NCBI GenBank assembly: GCA_041394725.1
Contig: JAWKHR010000006.1
Location: forward strand, 1 to 13,063
Reading direction: 5' to 3'
Source: JAWKHR01 sp041394725
GTDB taxonomy: Bacteria; Acidobacteriota; Vicinamibacteria; Vicinamibacterales; SCN-69-37
Length of the DNA: 13,063 nucleotides
Translations under genes and position numbers: made by a program
Notes under the pieces: generated by a model
Told to the model about the DNA's origin: nothing
The model's database searches: none
Seen by the model: only the letters and a program-made list of their open reading frames with translations
Part shown: positions 1 through 7,431 of the stretch, piece after piece
Layout of the letters: every line of letters starts with the position of its first letter
How positions within the stretch are numbered: position 1 is the stretch's first letter

Positions 1-335
1 GGCTGCGGCGGGCGACGGCCCTGTGCCTGCTCGGCGACCGGCTCGACGCGCAGGAGGCGCACGCGCTGGGCATCGTGCAGCGGGTCGTCGAGGCCGAGGC
101 GCTGGACGCCGCCACCGGCGAACTGGTCGAGCGGCTCGTGTCGGCGCCCGCGCAGGCGCTGTGGCGCACGAAGCGGCTGCTGCGCGAGAGCGCAGCGCAG
201 GGCTACCACCGGCAGCTGGGCGCCGAGGCCGCGGCGCAGGCGCTCAACCTGCACGCGCCCGACGCGCAACGGGCGCGCGAAGACTTCAAGCAGACCAGGC
301 GAGCGGACGGTCTCACCGCGCCGCCGCAGGAATGA
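1..335 (+). CDS. Enoyl-CoA hydratase/isomerase (crotonase family), 3' part only
   Basis: This is the C-terminal ~110 residues of a crotonase-fold protein; the reading frame enters from outside the window at base 3 and stops with TGA at 333-335. The visible pattern is the usual crotonase C-terminus: a 'CLLGDRLDAQEAHALGIVQRVV' type segment (leucine/glycine turn, then the conserved A-x-x-x-G-[IL]-V), a helix ending 'ALWRTKRLLRES' (the common T-K-x-L-L motif), and a terminal charged helix. The catalytic glutamates and oxyanion-hole residues lie upstream of the window, so the reaction (hydration of 2-enoyl-CoA, isomerisation or other) cannot be fixed. Nine bases separate its stop from the acyl-CoA dehydrogenase start, so the two are very likely co-transcribed. 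A GTG at 75 is only an internal valine, not a start. Confidence 0.88.
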   Translation, partial: LRRATALCLLGDRLDAQEAHALGIVQRVVEAEALDAATGELVERLVSAPAQALWRTKRLLRESAAQGYHRQLGAEAAAQALNLHAPDAQRAREDFKQTRRADGLTAPPQE

Positions 336-344
336 GGAGAGCCC

Positions 345-1613
345 ATGGATCCGCGATTGCCCGAGGCGCTGGCCGCCTACCTCGACGAGCTCGATGCGTT
401 CATCGAGGCCGAGATCACGCCGCTCGAGGAGGCCGACGACAACCGGCGGTTCTTCGACCATCGCCGCGAGCACGCCCGCACGGACTGGGACAACCGCGGG
501 CTGCCGCGGCCGGAGTGGGAGGCGCTGCTGGCCGAGGCGCGGCGCCGGGCCGACGCGGCGGGGCACTTCCGCTATCAGCTGCCGGCGGCCCACGGCGGGC
601 GTGACGGCACGAACCTGGGCATGGCCGTCATCCGCGAGCACCTGGCCAGCAAGGGGTTGGGGCTGCACTGCGACCTGCAGAGCGAGCACGCGATCGTCGG
701 CAACAACGTGTCGCTGCTGTCGATGCTCGCCTACGGCACCGAGGAGCAGAAGCGGGAGTGGGTCGAGGACCTCGCGCAGATGAAGCGGACCTTCGTCTTC
801 GCGATCACCGAGCCCGAGCACGGCTCCGACGCCACGCACATGACGACGCGCGCCGAGCGTCACGGCGGCGACTGGGTCATCAACGGCGAGAAGACCTGGA
901 ACACGGCCATCCACGCGGCCGAGGCCGACCTCGTGTTCGCGCGCACCAGCGGCCAGCCGGGCGACGCGCTGGGCATCACCGCCTTCCTCGTGCCGACGGC
1001 GGCCCCCGGGTTTCGCATCGAGGAGTACCTGTGGACGTTCAACATGCCCAGCGACCACGCCCGCGTGTCGCTGACCGACGTGCGCGTGCCTGACGGCGCG
1101 ATCCTCGGCGAGGAGGGGCACGGGCTGGAGCTGATCCAGCACTTCGTCAACGAGAACCGCATCCGCCAGGCGGCGTCGAGCGTGGGCGCGGCCGCCTACT
1201 GCATCCGCGAGTCGATCGCCTACGCCAAGCGGCGCGCGCCCTTCGGCCGGCCGCTGGCCACCAACCAGGGCATCCAGTTCCCGATCGTCGAGCTGGAGAC
1301 CCAGCGCGAGATGCTCAGCACCTTCATCCGCAAGACCGCCTGGGCGATGGACGCCGACGGGCCGTTCTCGCAGTCCAAGGAGGTCTCGATGGCCAACTAC
1401 TGGGCCAACCGGCTGTGCTGCCAGGCGGCCGACCAGGCCATGCAGGTCCACGGCGGCCTGGGCTACTCGCGCCATACGCCGTTCGAGCACATCTACCGCC
1501 ACCACCGTCGTTACCGCATCACGGAAGGCGCGGAGGAGATCCAGATGCGGCGGGTCGCCGGCTACCTGTTCGGCTTCATGCGCCAGGCCGAGCCGAAGGG
1601 CGTGCAGTCGTGA
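345..1613 (+). CDS. Acyl-CoA dehydrogenase, FAD-dependent
   Basis: A 422-residue acyl-CoA dehydrogenase that would introduce the alpha-beta double bond into an acyl-CoA, passing electrons to ETF. The ATG at 345 follows a clear Shine-Dalgarno, GAGGAGA at 334-340. Visible family motifs are FAITEPEHGSD (about residues 152-162, FAD/substrate contact), WVINGEKTWNT (177-187), the helix with RRAPFGRPL, and the C-terminal QAMQVHGGLGYS followed by ITEGAEEIQ. The Glu at about 394 sits where medium-chain ACADs carry their catalytic base. The N-terminal domain is somewhat long and charged (FFDHRREHARTDWDN around 37-50), which separates it from short-chain classical ACADs and recalls the long ACADs found next to APH-type kinases. 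Its TGA overlaps the GTG of the next gene. Substrate chain or ring structure cannot be told from sequence. Confidence 0.95.
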   Translation: MDPRLPEALAAYLDELDAFIEAEITPLEEADDNRRFFDHRREHARTDWDNRGLPRPEWEALLAEARRRADAAGHFRYQLPAAHGGRDGTNLGMAVIREHLASKGLGLHCDLQSEHAIVGNNVSLLSMLAYGTEEQKREWVEDLAQMKRTFVFAITEPEHGSDATHMTTRAERHGGDWVINGEKTWNTAIHAAEADLVFARTSGQPGDALGITAFLVPTAAPGFRIEEYLWTFNMPSDHARVSLTDVRVPDGAILGEEGHGLELIQHFVNENRIRQAASSVGAAAYCIRESIAYAKRRAPFGRPLATNQGIQFPIVELETQREMLSTFIRKTAWAMDADGPFSQSKEVSMANYWANRLCCQAADQAMQVHGGLGYSRHTPFEHIYRHHRRYRITEGAEEIQMRRVAGYLFGFMRQAEPKGVQS

Positions 1614-3217
1614 AGGCGACGTGGACGACTCCGGCCGAGGTCGCGGCCGGCTACATCGCCAACGGCTTCTGGACCGACGACCGGGCCGGTCGGACGTTGG
1701 GTTGGGCGGCCGCCGAGTTCCGCAGCGCGACGCGGTCGTGGTCGGGCCGAGGCGGGTCACCTACGCCGAGCTCGACCGCCTGGTGGCACGCGCCGCCGCC
1801 GGCCTGAGCGCGCTCGGCGTCGGCTCCGGCGACGTCGTCTCTTTCCAACTGCCCAACACGCTGGAGGCGGTGGTCACGTGGCACGCCGTCCAGCGGCTGA
1901 GCGCGATCCCCAACCCGATCACGCCGATCTACCGCGCGCGCGAAGTCGAGTTCGCCCTGCGCCAGGCGCGCACGAAGGTGGCCGTCATCCCGGACCGCTA
2001 CCGCCGCCACGACTACGTGACGATGTACGCCGAGATGGCGACGCGGCTGCCGAACCTGGCCGCCGTGGTGGTGGTCGGCGATGCGCCGGCGGCGGCGCCG
2101 TTCGCGCCATGGCGGGTGGTCGCCGAGGCGGCGGGCGCGGTCGAGACGTGCCTGCCGGGCGAGCCCGACGACGTGGCGCTGCTGCTCTACACGTCGGGCA
2201 CGACCGCCGATCCCAAAGGCGTCCTGCACACGCACCACTCGCTGCTCTACGACGCCCGTGCCATGGCCGCCTGGTACGGCCTCAACGACCGCGACGTGAT
2301 CTTCAACCCCGCGCCCGTCACCCACGCCTCAGGGATGCTGTGCGCGCTGGTGATCCCGCCGGTGATCGGCGCCACCGTGGTGCTGCAGGACCGGTGGGAC
2401 GCCGCCGAGGCGATCGAGCTGGTCGAGCGCGAGCACGTCTCGTTCATGCTCTTCGCCACGCCCTTCCTGCAGGACCTGGCCGACCTGCAGGACGCCCAGC
2501 GGCGCGACCTCCCGGGCATCCGCTACATCGTCTGCGGCGGCGCCGACGTCCCCGAGCTGCTCGTGCACCGGGCCACGGCGAACCTCGGGCCGGTCGTGCG
2601 CATGTACGGCTCCTCGGAGGTGCCGTCGATGACCACCTGCTCGCGCGTCGACGCGCACGACCGCCGGGCGGGCACCGACGGGCGTTGGATGCGGCCCACG
2701 CGGGCCGTGCTCGTCGATGACGACGGGGCCCGCATCGCCGGCGCGGGGCGCGGGGAGATCCGCGTCACCGGGCCCGACGTGTTCGGCGGCTACCTCGACG
2801 CGAGCCTCAACGCCGAGGCGTTTGACGACGCCGGCGCGTTCTGCACCGGCGACGTGGGGGAGATGGACGCCGATGGCTACCTGCGGATCGTCGGTCGCAT
2901 CAAGGACATCATCAACCGCTCGGGCGAGAAGTTCAGCGCGCGCGAGATCGAGGAACTGCTGTACGCGCATCCGGCGGTGCGCGACGTCGCCGTCGTCGCC
3001 GTGCCCGATCCCAAGACCGTCGAGAAGGCGTGCGCGTTCGTGGTCGCCGCGACCGAGCCCGCACCGACACTCGCGGACCTGTGCGACTACCTGCAGCAGC
3101 ACGAGCTCCTCCAAGCGCAAGCTCCCCGAGCGGCTCGTCGTCGTCGGGGAGCTTCCGCGGACCGCCAGCGGCAAGGTCCAAAAGCACCTGCTGAGAACCC
3201 AGGCCAGCGGCAGCTGA
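1610..3217 (+). CDS. AMP-forming acyl-CoA synthetase (frameshifted twice in this copy)
   Basis: A member of the ANL adenylating family, making an acyl-CoA from a free carboxylic acid, ATP and CoA. The likely start is GTG 1610, overlapping the previous stop as GTGA, with GAAGGG at 1595-1600 as ribosome site. The N-terminus (KATWTTPAEVAAGYIANGFW) reads in one frame until about 1720, the body in the next frame, and the C-terminus in a third frame from about 3110 to TGA 3215-3217. The first shift fits a lost C (TTCCCG read as TTCCG); the second fits an extra C at about 3109. Repaired length is about 535 residues, normal for the family. Motifs: P-loop YTSGTTADPKG (~194), YGSSEVP (~333), TGDVGEMDADGY (~413), GRIKDIINRSGEKFS hinge region, and PRTASGKVQK with the catalytic Lys (~523). 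Overall style recalls cyclohexanecarboxylate-CoA ligases, but substrate is inferred only from context. Confidence 0.9.
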
Positions 3218-3267
3218 CCGCCGTGCCGACCGCAGCTGACGCAGCCGACCCAGAAGGACACCCCCTC

Positions 3268-4050
3268 ATGAGCACGTTGTTCGACCTCTCCGGCAAGACC
3301 GCCATCGTGACCGGCGGCACCAGCGGCATCGGGCTGGGCATCGCGGAGGCGCTGGCCGCGCACGGCGCTCGCGTGGCGGTGTGGTCGCGCCGTGCATCGC
3401 CTGACGCGTTGCCGCCGGAGCTGGCGCAGCATCCGCCGGGACGCATCGCCGCCTTCCCGTGCGACGTCGCCGACGAGGGCGCCGTCGCCCGCGTCTTCGC
3501 GGAGACCGTCGACGCGCTCGGGCCGATCGACGTCGTCGTCTCCAGCGCGGGCGTCAGCCCACCGCGCGTGCGCTTCACCGACTACCCGACCGACCTGTGG
3601 CGCAGCACGCTGGCCACCAACCTGGACGGCACGTTCTTCACGTTCCGGGCGGCCAGTCGGCACATGATGGACGCCGGCCGCGGCGGGTCGCTCATCGCGG
3701 TCGGCAGCCTCGTCGTCGACGCCGGCTTCCCTCAGCGCGAGTCGTACGCGGCCTCCAAGAGCGGCGTGGTGGGCATCATGCGCTCGGTGGCGGTCGAATT
3801 CGGTCGCCACGGCATTCGCGCCAACGCGATCCTGCCGGGCTGGATCGAGACGCCGCTGATGGAGTCCGTGGTCAACCACGAAGGCGCCTCGTACGCCGGC
3901 ATGCCGTCGGCCGTCCTGTCACGCATCCCGGCACGCCGGTTCGGCTCGCCGCGGGACCTCTGGGGCCTGGCGGTCTACCTGGCCAGCGATGCGAGCGCTT
4001 ACCACTCGGGCGACTGCATACGCGTGGACGGCGGCTACTCGGTGATGTGA
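3268..4050 (+). CDS. SDR family NAD(P)-dependent oxidoreductase (first of four)
   Basis: A classical short-chain dehydrogenase/reductase of 260 residues, interconverting a secondary alcohol and a ketone. ATG 3268 follows AGAAGGA at about 3252-3258. The Rossmann motif TGGTSGIG lies at residues 15-22, the active-site Ser at 147 (VGS), Tyr 160 and Lys 164 (SYAASK), and the helix alpha-4 Asn at 118 (TNLDGTF). The usual NNAG is SSAG here (92-95). The C-terminus carries the usual VDGGYSVM ending. No Asp is obvious at the end of beta-2 (VAVWSRR), and the two arginines there would favour NADP(H) over NAD(H); this is inference. It sits between the synthetase and a second SDR whose ATG begins one base after its stop, so they are one operon. 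It resembles gluconate 5-dehydrogenase/FabG-like SDRs, but the substrate is unknown. Confidence 0.93.
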   Translation: MSTLFDLSGKTAIVTGGTSGIGLGIAEALAAHGARVAVWSRRASPDALPPELAQHPPGRIAAFPCDVADEGAVARVFAETVDALGPIDVVVSSAGVSPPRVRFTDYPTDLWRSTLATNLDGTFFTFRAASRHMMDAGRGGSLIAVGSLVVDAGFPQRESYAASKSGVVGIMRSVAVEFGRHGIRANAILPGWIETPLMESVVNHEGASYAGMPSAVLSRIPARRFGSPRDLWGLAVYLASDASAYHSGDCIRVDGGYSVM

Positions 4051-4051
4051 G

Positions 4052-4798
4052 ATGGAGCTGCGCGACACCTCCGCGGTGGTCACCGGCGCCGCCTCCGGGC
4101 TGGGGCTGGCGACCGCGCGCAGCCTGGCCGAGGCCGGCGCGCGCGTGGTCGGCATCGACCTCGCGCCGCGCCGGGACGCGGACGCGATCACCTACGTCGA
4201 AGCCGACGTCACGCAGCCCGACCAGGTTGCCGCGGCGGTGAGCGCCGCATCCGCGGTCGGCCCGCTGCGTACGGTGGTCAACTGCGCCGGCATCGCGCCC
4301 TCGCAGCGCATCTGGGGCGCGCGCCGCGGCGTCCACGACCTCGCGCTGTTCGCGCGCGTGCTGCAGGTCAACCTGGCCGGCACGTTCAACGTGATGGCGC
4401 TGGGCGCGGAGGCGATGGCGCGTACGGCGCCCGACGACGACGGCCAGCGCGGCGTCGTGGTCAACACGGCGTCGGTGGCGGCGTTCGACGGCCAGGTCGG
4501 CCAGGCCGCCTACGCCGCGTCCAAGGGCGGCGTGGCGGCGCTGACGCTGCCGGCCGCGCGCGATCTGGCCGACGCGGGCATCCGCGTGTGCACGATCGCG
4601 CCGGGGACGGTCGAGACGGCGATGCTGGCGTCGGTCGCGCCCGAGTTCCGCCAGCGGCTGGCCGACGCGGTGCCGTTCCCCCGGCGGCTGGCGCGGCCGG
4701 ATGAGTACGCCCAGCTGGTGCGCGCGATCATCGCCCACGACTACCTCAACGGCGAGGTGATCCGCATGGACGGCGCGCTGCGGATGGCGCCGCGCTGA
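4052..4798 (+). CDS. 3-hydroxyacyl-CoA dehydrogenase, type II SDR (HSD17B10-like)
   Basis: A 248-residue SDR whose whole pattern is that of type II 3-hydroxyacyl-CoA dehydrogenase (HSD17B10/HADH2): TGAASGLG (11-18), NCAGIAPS (77-84), VNLAGTFNVMALGAEAM (106-122), VNTASVAAFDGQVGQAAYAASKGG (from 137) and the diagnostic ending LNGEVIRMDGALRMAPR. Catalytic residues are Ser141, Tyr154, Lys158 and Asn107. The Asp at the end of beta-2 (VGIDLAP, 33-39) indicates NAD+ use. It would oxidise a 3-hydroxyacyl-CoA to the 3-ketoacyl-CoA after the hydratase step, completing beta-oxidation here except for thiolase. The start lies one base after the previous stop with no good ribosome site, so translation is probably coupled. 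Its stop lies only six bases from the stop of the convergent tetR-type gene. Confidence 0.93.
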   Translation: MELRDTSAVVTGAASGLGLATARSLAEAGARVVGIDLAPRRDADAITYVEADVTQPDQVAAAVSAASAVGPLRTVVNCAGIAPSQRIWGARRGVHDLALFARVLQVNLAGTFNVMALGAEAMARTAPDDDGQRGVVVNTASVAAFDGQVGQAAYAASKGGVAALTLPAARDLADAGIRVCTIAPGTVETAMLASVAPEFRQRLADAVPFPRRLARPDEYAQLVRAIIAHDYLNGEVIRMDGALRMAPR

Positions 4799-4804
4799 CG
4801 CCGA

Positions 4805-5437
4805 TCAGGGTGTCGCCGTGCCCGCGGCCGGCGCGTCGCGATGCTGGGGGTGCTGCACGCCGGGCAGGATCAGCCGCACGAGGGAACCGAGGAACTGGTC
4901 TCGCGTGGAGATCAGCTCGTCGGTCTCCGCGACCGGCGTGTTGAGCACACGGGCCATGATCGAGCCCGCGATCGTCGACAGCACGAGCCGGGTGGACACC
5001 TGCTCGTCGATCTGGCGGCGCTCGCGCGCGCGCAGGAGCGCGCCGCGCACGGAGGACTCCAGCGGCTCGATCGTCTTGGCCCGGTACCGCTCGCCGAGCT
5101 CGGGAACGCTGCGCTGCTCGACCTGCAGCCGCGTCCAGGCGGGCCCCACGTCGCTGGTCCACACGTCGAACAGCTGGCCCGCGATGTCGTACAGCTCGAG
5201 CTCGAGGTCGCCCAGGTCGGGCGTGATCAGCGCCGGGCGCGTGCTGGTGACGGCCTCGACGATCAGCTCCTCTTTGGAGGACCAGCGGCGGTAGACCGCC
5301 GGCTTACCCACCTTCGAGCGGCGGGAGACGACGTCGAAGCTGAACCCGGCCCAGCCGACCTCGCCATACAGCGGCACCGCTGCCTCCAAGATCGCCCGAT
5401 CGACCCGCGGATCCCGCGGCCGCCCTCCAGAAGACAT
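4805..5437 (-). CDS. TetR/AcrR family transcriptional regulator
   Basis: A TetR-family repressor of about 210 residues from ATG 5437 (MSSGGRPRDPRVDRAIL). The N-terminal helix-turn-helix is clear: AILEAAVPLYGEVGWAGFSFDVVSRRSKVGKPAVYRRWSSKEELI, with the usual recognition helix ending VYRRWSSKEEL (about 48-58). The rest is an alpha-helical ligand-binding region whose ligand cannot be read from sequence. It is divergent from the beta-diketone-hydrolase gene and convergent with the HSD17B10-like gene, so it plausibly controls one or both operons. The start is uncertain: ATG 5437 has only G-rich sequence upstream, whereas a perfect AAAGGAGG (complement of 5471-5478) lies nine bases before an in-frame ATT codon at 5461-5459, which would add eight residues. 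Confidence 0.93.
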   Translation of the reverse strand: MSSGGRPRDPRVDRAILEAAVPLYGEVGWAGFSFDVVSRRSKVGKPAVYRRWSSKEELIVEAVTSTRPALITPDLGDLELELYDIAGQLFDVWTSDVGPAWTRLQVEQRSVPELGERYRAKTIEPLESSVRGALLRARERRQIDEQVSTRLVLSTIAGSIMARVLNTPVAETDELISTRDQFLGSLVRLILPGVQHPQHRDAPAAGTATP

Positions 5438-5542
5438 CGTCCCGTCCCGTCTGTCGCGAATGCTCTGTCGCCTCCTTTCGAGCCTACGAGAGTCGGCGTC
5501 CGTACGCGTGCCGGGGTCGTCACGCAAACGCGCACCTACCCC

Positions 5543-5565
5543 TTGCGTACGAAGCCCGTACGTAA
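5543..5565. promoter_or_regulatory. Candidate TetR operator, inverted repeat
   Basis: The halves TTGCGTACG (5543-5551) and CGTACGTAA (5557-5565) are inverted copies matching at 8 of 9 positions around the 5-base spacer AAGCC. A wider pair, GCGCAC (5530-5535) and GTGCGC (5575-5580), is centred within one base of the same point. A further CGTACG lies at 5501-5506. The site is between the divergent regulator and the hydrolase gene and overlaps the hydrolase promoter candidate, the typical position for a TetR operator. Binding is inferred, not shown. Confidence 0.65.
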
Positions 5566-5571
5566 TACTGT
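5543..5571 (+). promoter_or_regulatory. Candidate sigma-70-type promoter for the hydrolase gene
   Basis: TTGCGT (5543-5548) could serve as -35 and TACTGT (5566-5571) as -10, separated by 17 bases. Both match the consensus only partly. Transcription would start near 5578, giving a leader of roughly 38 bases before GTG 5616. The elements lie on top of the inverted repeat, so a bound repressor would block polymerase. This is the only AT-richer stretch in the gap. Confidence 0.45.
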
Positions 5572-5615
5572 GACGTGCGCCGCAGCTCGGGTCCACCGCC
5601 TTGAAAGGGGCCATT

Positions 5616-6437
5616 GTGAAGCCACACGACTTCGATTCGTACAGGGACAAGTACGAGACCATCTCGCTGGAACGCACCGAGGACGGCATCCTCACGATGA
5701 CCATCCACGAGCTCGGCAACCCCGCCGGTCCGGTCAAGTACGACGTCGACTACGACTGGTCGCACCCGCATGTCGAGTGGTCGCACTGCTTCAACGACAT
5801 CGCGCGCGATTACGACAACGAGGTCGTGATCATCACCAACGGCGGCGAGAACTTCATCACCGAGGATCGTGCTCCGTACGCCGCCGACGCCGGCATGGTC
5901 GGCCAGGAGGATCCGATCCCGGCGGTGGCCTGGGACTGGGTGCAGCACAACGGCAAGGCGCTGCAGATGAACCTGCTGAACATCGAGTGCCCGGTGATCG
6001 GCGCGATCCGCGGCCAGGCGCTCGTCCACGCCGAGCTGGCCACCCAGAGCGACATCGTCCTGTGCAGCGAGGACACCGTCCTGCAGGACCTGCCCCACTT
6101 CGAGTCCGGCGGCTACGCGCCCGGCGACGGCGTCGGCCTGCACTGGCCCACCGTGCTGGGCACCAACCGCGGCCGCTACTTCCTGCTCACCGGCGAGAAG
6201 CTCACCGCCCAGCAGGCGCTCGAGCTCGGCGTCGTGCAGGAGGTCCTGCCGAAGGACCAGCTGCTGGCCCGCGCGCAGGAGCTGGCTCGCGACATCCTGC
6301 GCCGGCCCAAGCTGATCCGCCGCTACACGCGGATCATCACGACGCAGATCGCCCGCCAGCAGATGCTCGATCACCTTGGCTACGGCCTGGCGCTCGAGGG
6401 CCTGAGCGTCGCCGGTCGGCCGGCGCCAGGCACCTGA
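5616..6437 (+). CDS. 6-Oxocamphor-hydrolase-like crotonase (cyclic beta-diketone hydrolase)
   Basis: A 273-residue crotonase-superfamily protein. It aligns along its length with 6-oxocamphor hydrolase (OCH) of Rhodococcus NCIMB 9784, which breaks a C-C bond in a bicyclic beta-diketone without CoA (retro-Claisen). Shared blocks, from memory of OCH, are YxxKYExIxLER near the N-terminus, CFxDIAxD, NLLxIExPVI, SDIVL, QDxPHFxSG, PGDG and GxNRGRYFLLTG. OCH active-site residues His45, His122, His145, Asp154 and Glu244 correspond to His52, His138, His161, Asp171 and Glu261. It is about 16 residues longer than OCH, mainly around 85-112. Start GTG 5616 is chosen because GAAAGGGG (5603-5610) lies five bases before it and the N-terminus then matches OCH; a TTG at 5601 is in frame but less likely. 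An ordinary enoyl-CoA hydratase label would be misleading. The exact diketone is unknown. Confidence 0.85.
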   Translation: MKPHDFDSYRDKYETISLERTEDGILTMTIHELGNPAGPVKYDVDYDWSHPHVEWSHCFNDIARDYDNEVVIITNGGENFITEDRAPYAADAGMVGQEDPIPAVAWDWVQHNGKALQMNLLNIECPVIGAIRGQALVHAELATQSDIVLCSEDTVLQDLPHFESGGYAPGDGVGLHWPTVLGTNRGRYFLLTGEKLTAQQALELGVVQEVLPKDQLLARAQELARDILRRPKLIRRYTRIITTQIARQQMLDHLGYGLALEGLSVAGRPAPGT

Positions 6438-6442
6438 GTCGC

Positions 6443-6474
6443 GCGCGCCCGCGGGCCCCGGCCCGCCGGCGCGC
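6443..6474. terminator. GC-only hairpin after the hydrolase gene
   Basis: The arms 6443-6457 and 6460-6474 pair at 14 of 15 positions, with one C:C mismatch and almost no loop, so the top pairs would open. It begins six bases after the hydrolase stop. There is no T-run directly after it. It may stabilise the message end or help the second hairpin at 6477-6498. Confidence 0.45.
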
Positions 6475-6476
6475 CT

Positions 6477-6498
6477 GACGCCGAGAAGCGGCGTCTTT
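6477..6498 (+). terminator. Candidate intrinsic terminator
   Basis: A perfect 7-bp stem, GACGCCG (6477-6483) and CGGCGTC (6489-6495), closes the loop AGAAG and is followed by TTT at 6496-6498. The short T-run makes it weak, but with the hairpin just upstream it could separate the hydrolase transcript from the operon starting at 6585. Confidence 0.45.
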
Positions 6499-6584
6499 CG
6501 CACATACGCACCCACGTTTCGCTTCGACGCGAGAACCCACCCGGGCTCGTGGCGGGCGACCCATCCCGGAGGAGAGTCAGAGAG

Positions 6585-7394
6585 ATGAAGTTGGTCGGAG
6601 AGACCGCGCTGGTGACCGGCGGCGCCAGCGGGATCGGCAAGGCGATCGCCGCGGCGCTGCTCGAGCAGGGCGCCAACGTCGCGGTGATCGACAAGGACGC
6701 CGAGACGAGCGAGCAGGCGCGGGCCGAGCTCGAGCAGGCGCACGACGCGCGTGGCCGGCTCGTGTGGAAGGTCGGCACCGTCACGTCGGCGGCTGACGTC
6801 GACGATGTCCTCGACGCGGCGGCGGAGGCGTTCGGCGGCGTCGAGATGCTGGTCAACAACGCCGGCACCGCCTCGCTGGCGTTGATCGTGGACACCAGCG
6901 AGGAGGACCGGGACCGATCGTCGACACGTGCCTGAAGGGCACGTTCCTGTGCACCCGCGCCTTCGCCCAACGGGCCATCGCGGCGGGCGCGCCAGGCGCG
7001 ATCGTCAACATCGCCTCGCTGAACGCCGTGGCCGCCACCGATGGGCTCAGCCACTACTGCGCGGCGAAGGCCGGTGTCGTGCAGTTCAGCCAGGTGGCGG
7101 CCGGCGAGCTGGGGCGCTACGGCATCCGCGTCAACGCGATCGGGCCGGGCACGACGCGCACCCCGCTGGGCGTCGGATTCACCGTTGGGCGGATGGGCGA
7201 CGAGTTCCTCGATCGCATCCCTGATCGGGCCCGACAAGCGCCACCAGGAGGCGTCGGACATCGCCGACGTGACGCTGTTCCTCCTGTCGGACGCCGCGCA
7301 GCGTGACGGGCCACTTCATCCCGGTCGACGGCGGCCAGCACGTGCGCGGACTGCACTCGTACTGGGACGTCGCTACGAGCAGGGCCTCGTCTAG
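6585..7394 (+). CDS. SDR family oxidoreductase (second operon; frameshifted several times)
   Basis: A classical SDR that starts at ATG 6585 after GGAGGAGA (6568-6575). The first 110 residues contain TGGASGIG (11-18), VAVIDKD (Asp suggests NAD(H)) and NNAG (91-94). At about 6916 a base is missing and the protein continues in the next frame as IVDTCLKGTFLCTRAF, then NIASLNAVAATDGLSHYCAAKAGV with the catalytic Ser, Tyr and Lys, and RVNAIGPGTTRTPLG. About 7220 the frame changes again (LIGPDKRHQEASDIADVTLFLLSD), then at about 7302 an extra C leads to VTGHFIPVDGGQHVRG. A last shift near 7370 would give the end YEQGLV with TAG at 7392-7394. All parts fit one SDR of about 270 residues. The helix alpha-4 Asn is Cys (TCLKG). 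It leads the transport operon, so it may oxidise the imported compound. Confidence 0.82.
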
Positions 7395-7431
7395 GCCCGT
7401 CCACCACTTCTCACCAAGAAAGCGAAACGCC

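Noticed and set aside
3218..3267. Terminator or promoter between synthetase and first SDR
   Set aside because: Only repeated CAGCTGAC-like words are seen, without a stable stem with T-run or a promoter pair; the gap is short and fits one operon.
2329..3879. Long minus-strand reading frame (516 codons) opposite the synthetase and first SDR
   Set aside because: It runs antisense to two genes with clear motifs, shows only Arg/Ala/Gly/His-rich composition without any motif, and spans an intergenic gap. It is a GC-bias shadow.
1621..4050. An apparent 809-residue fusion of synthetase and SDR
   Set aside because: The linker between them translates into meaningless sequence, while a frame change at 3109 gives the normal synthetase end with SGKVQK and a stop at 3217. 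The SDR has its own ribosome site and ATG 3268.
5601..5615. TTG 5601 as start of the hydrolase
   Set aside because: It has no ribosome site at the proper distance, and the Shine-Dalgarno GAAAGGGG would lie inside the coding part; GTG 5616 fits that site and the OCH N-terminus.
4841..6478. Plus-strand reading frame of 545 codons across the regulator, the gap and the hydrolase
   Set aside because: It is antisense to the regulator and out of frame with the hydrolase; its composition is low-complexity Arg/Ala, typical of GC-rich shadow frames.
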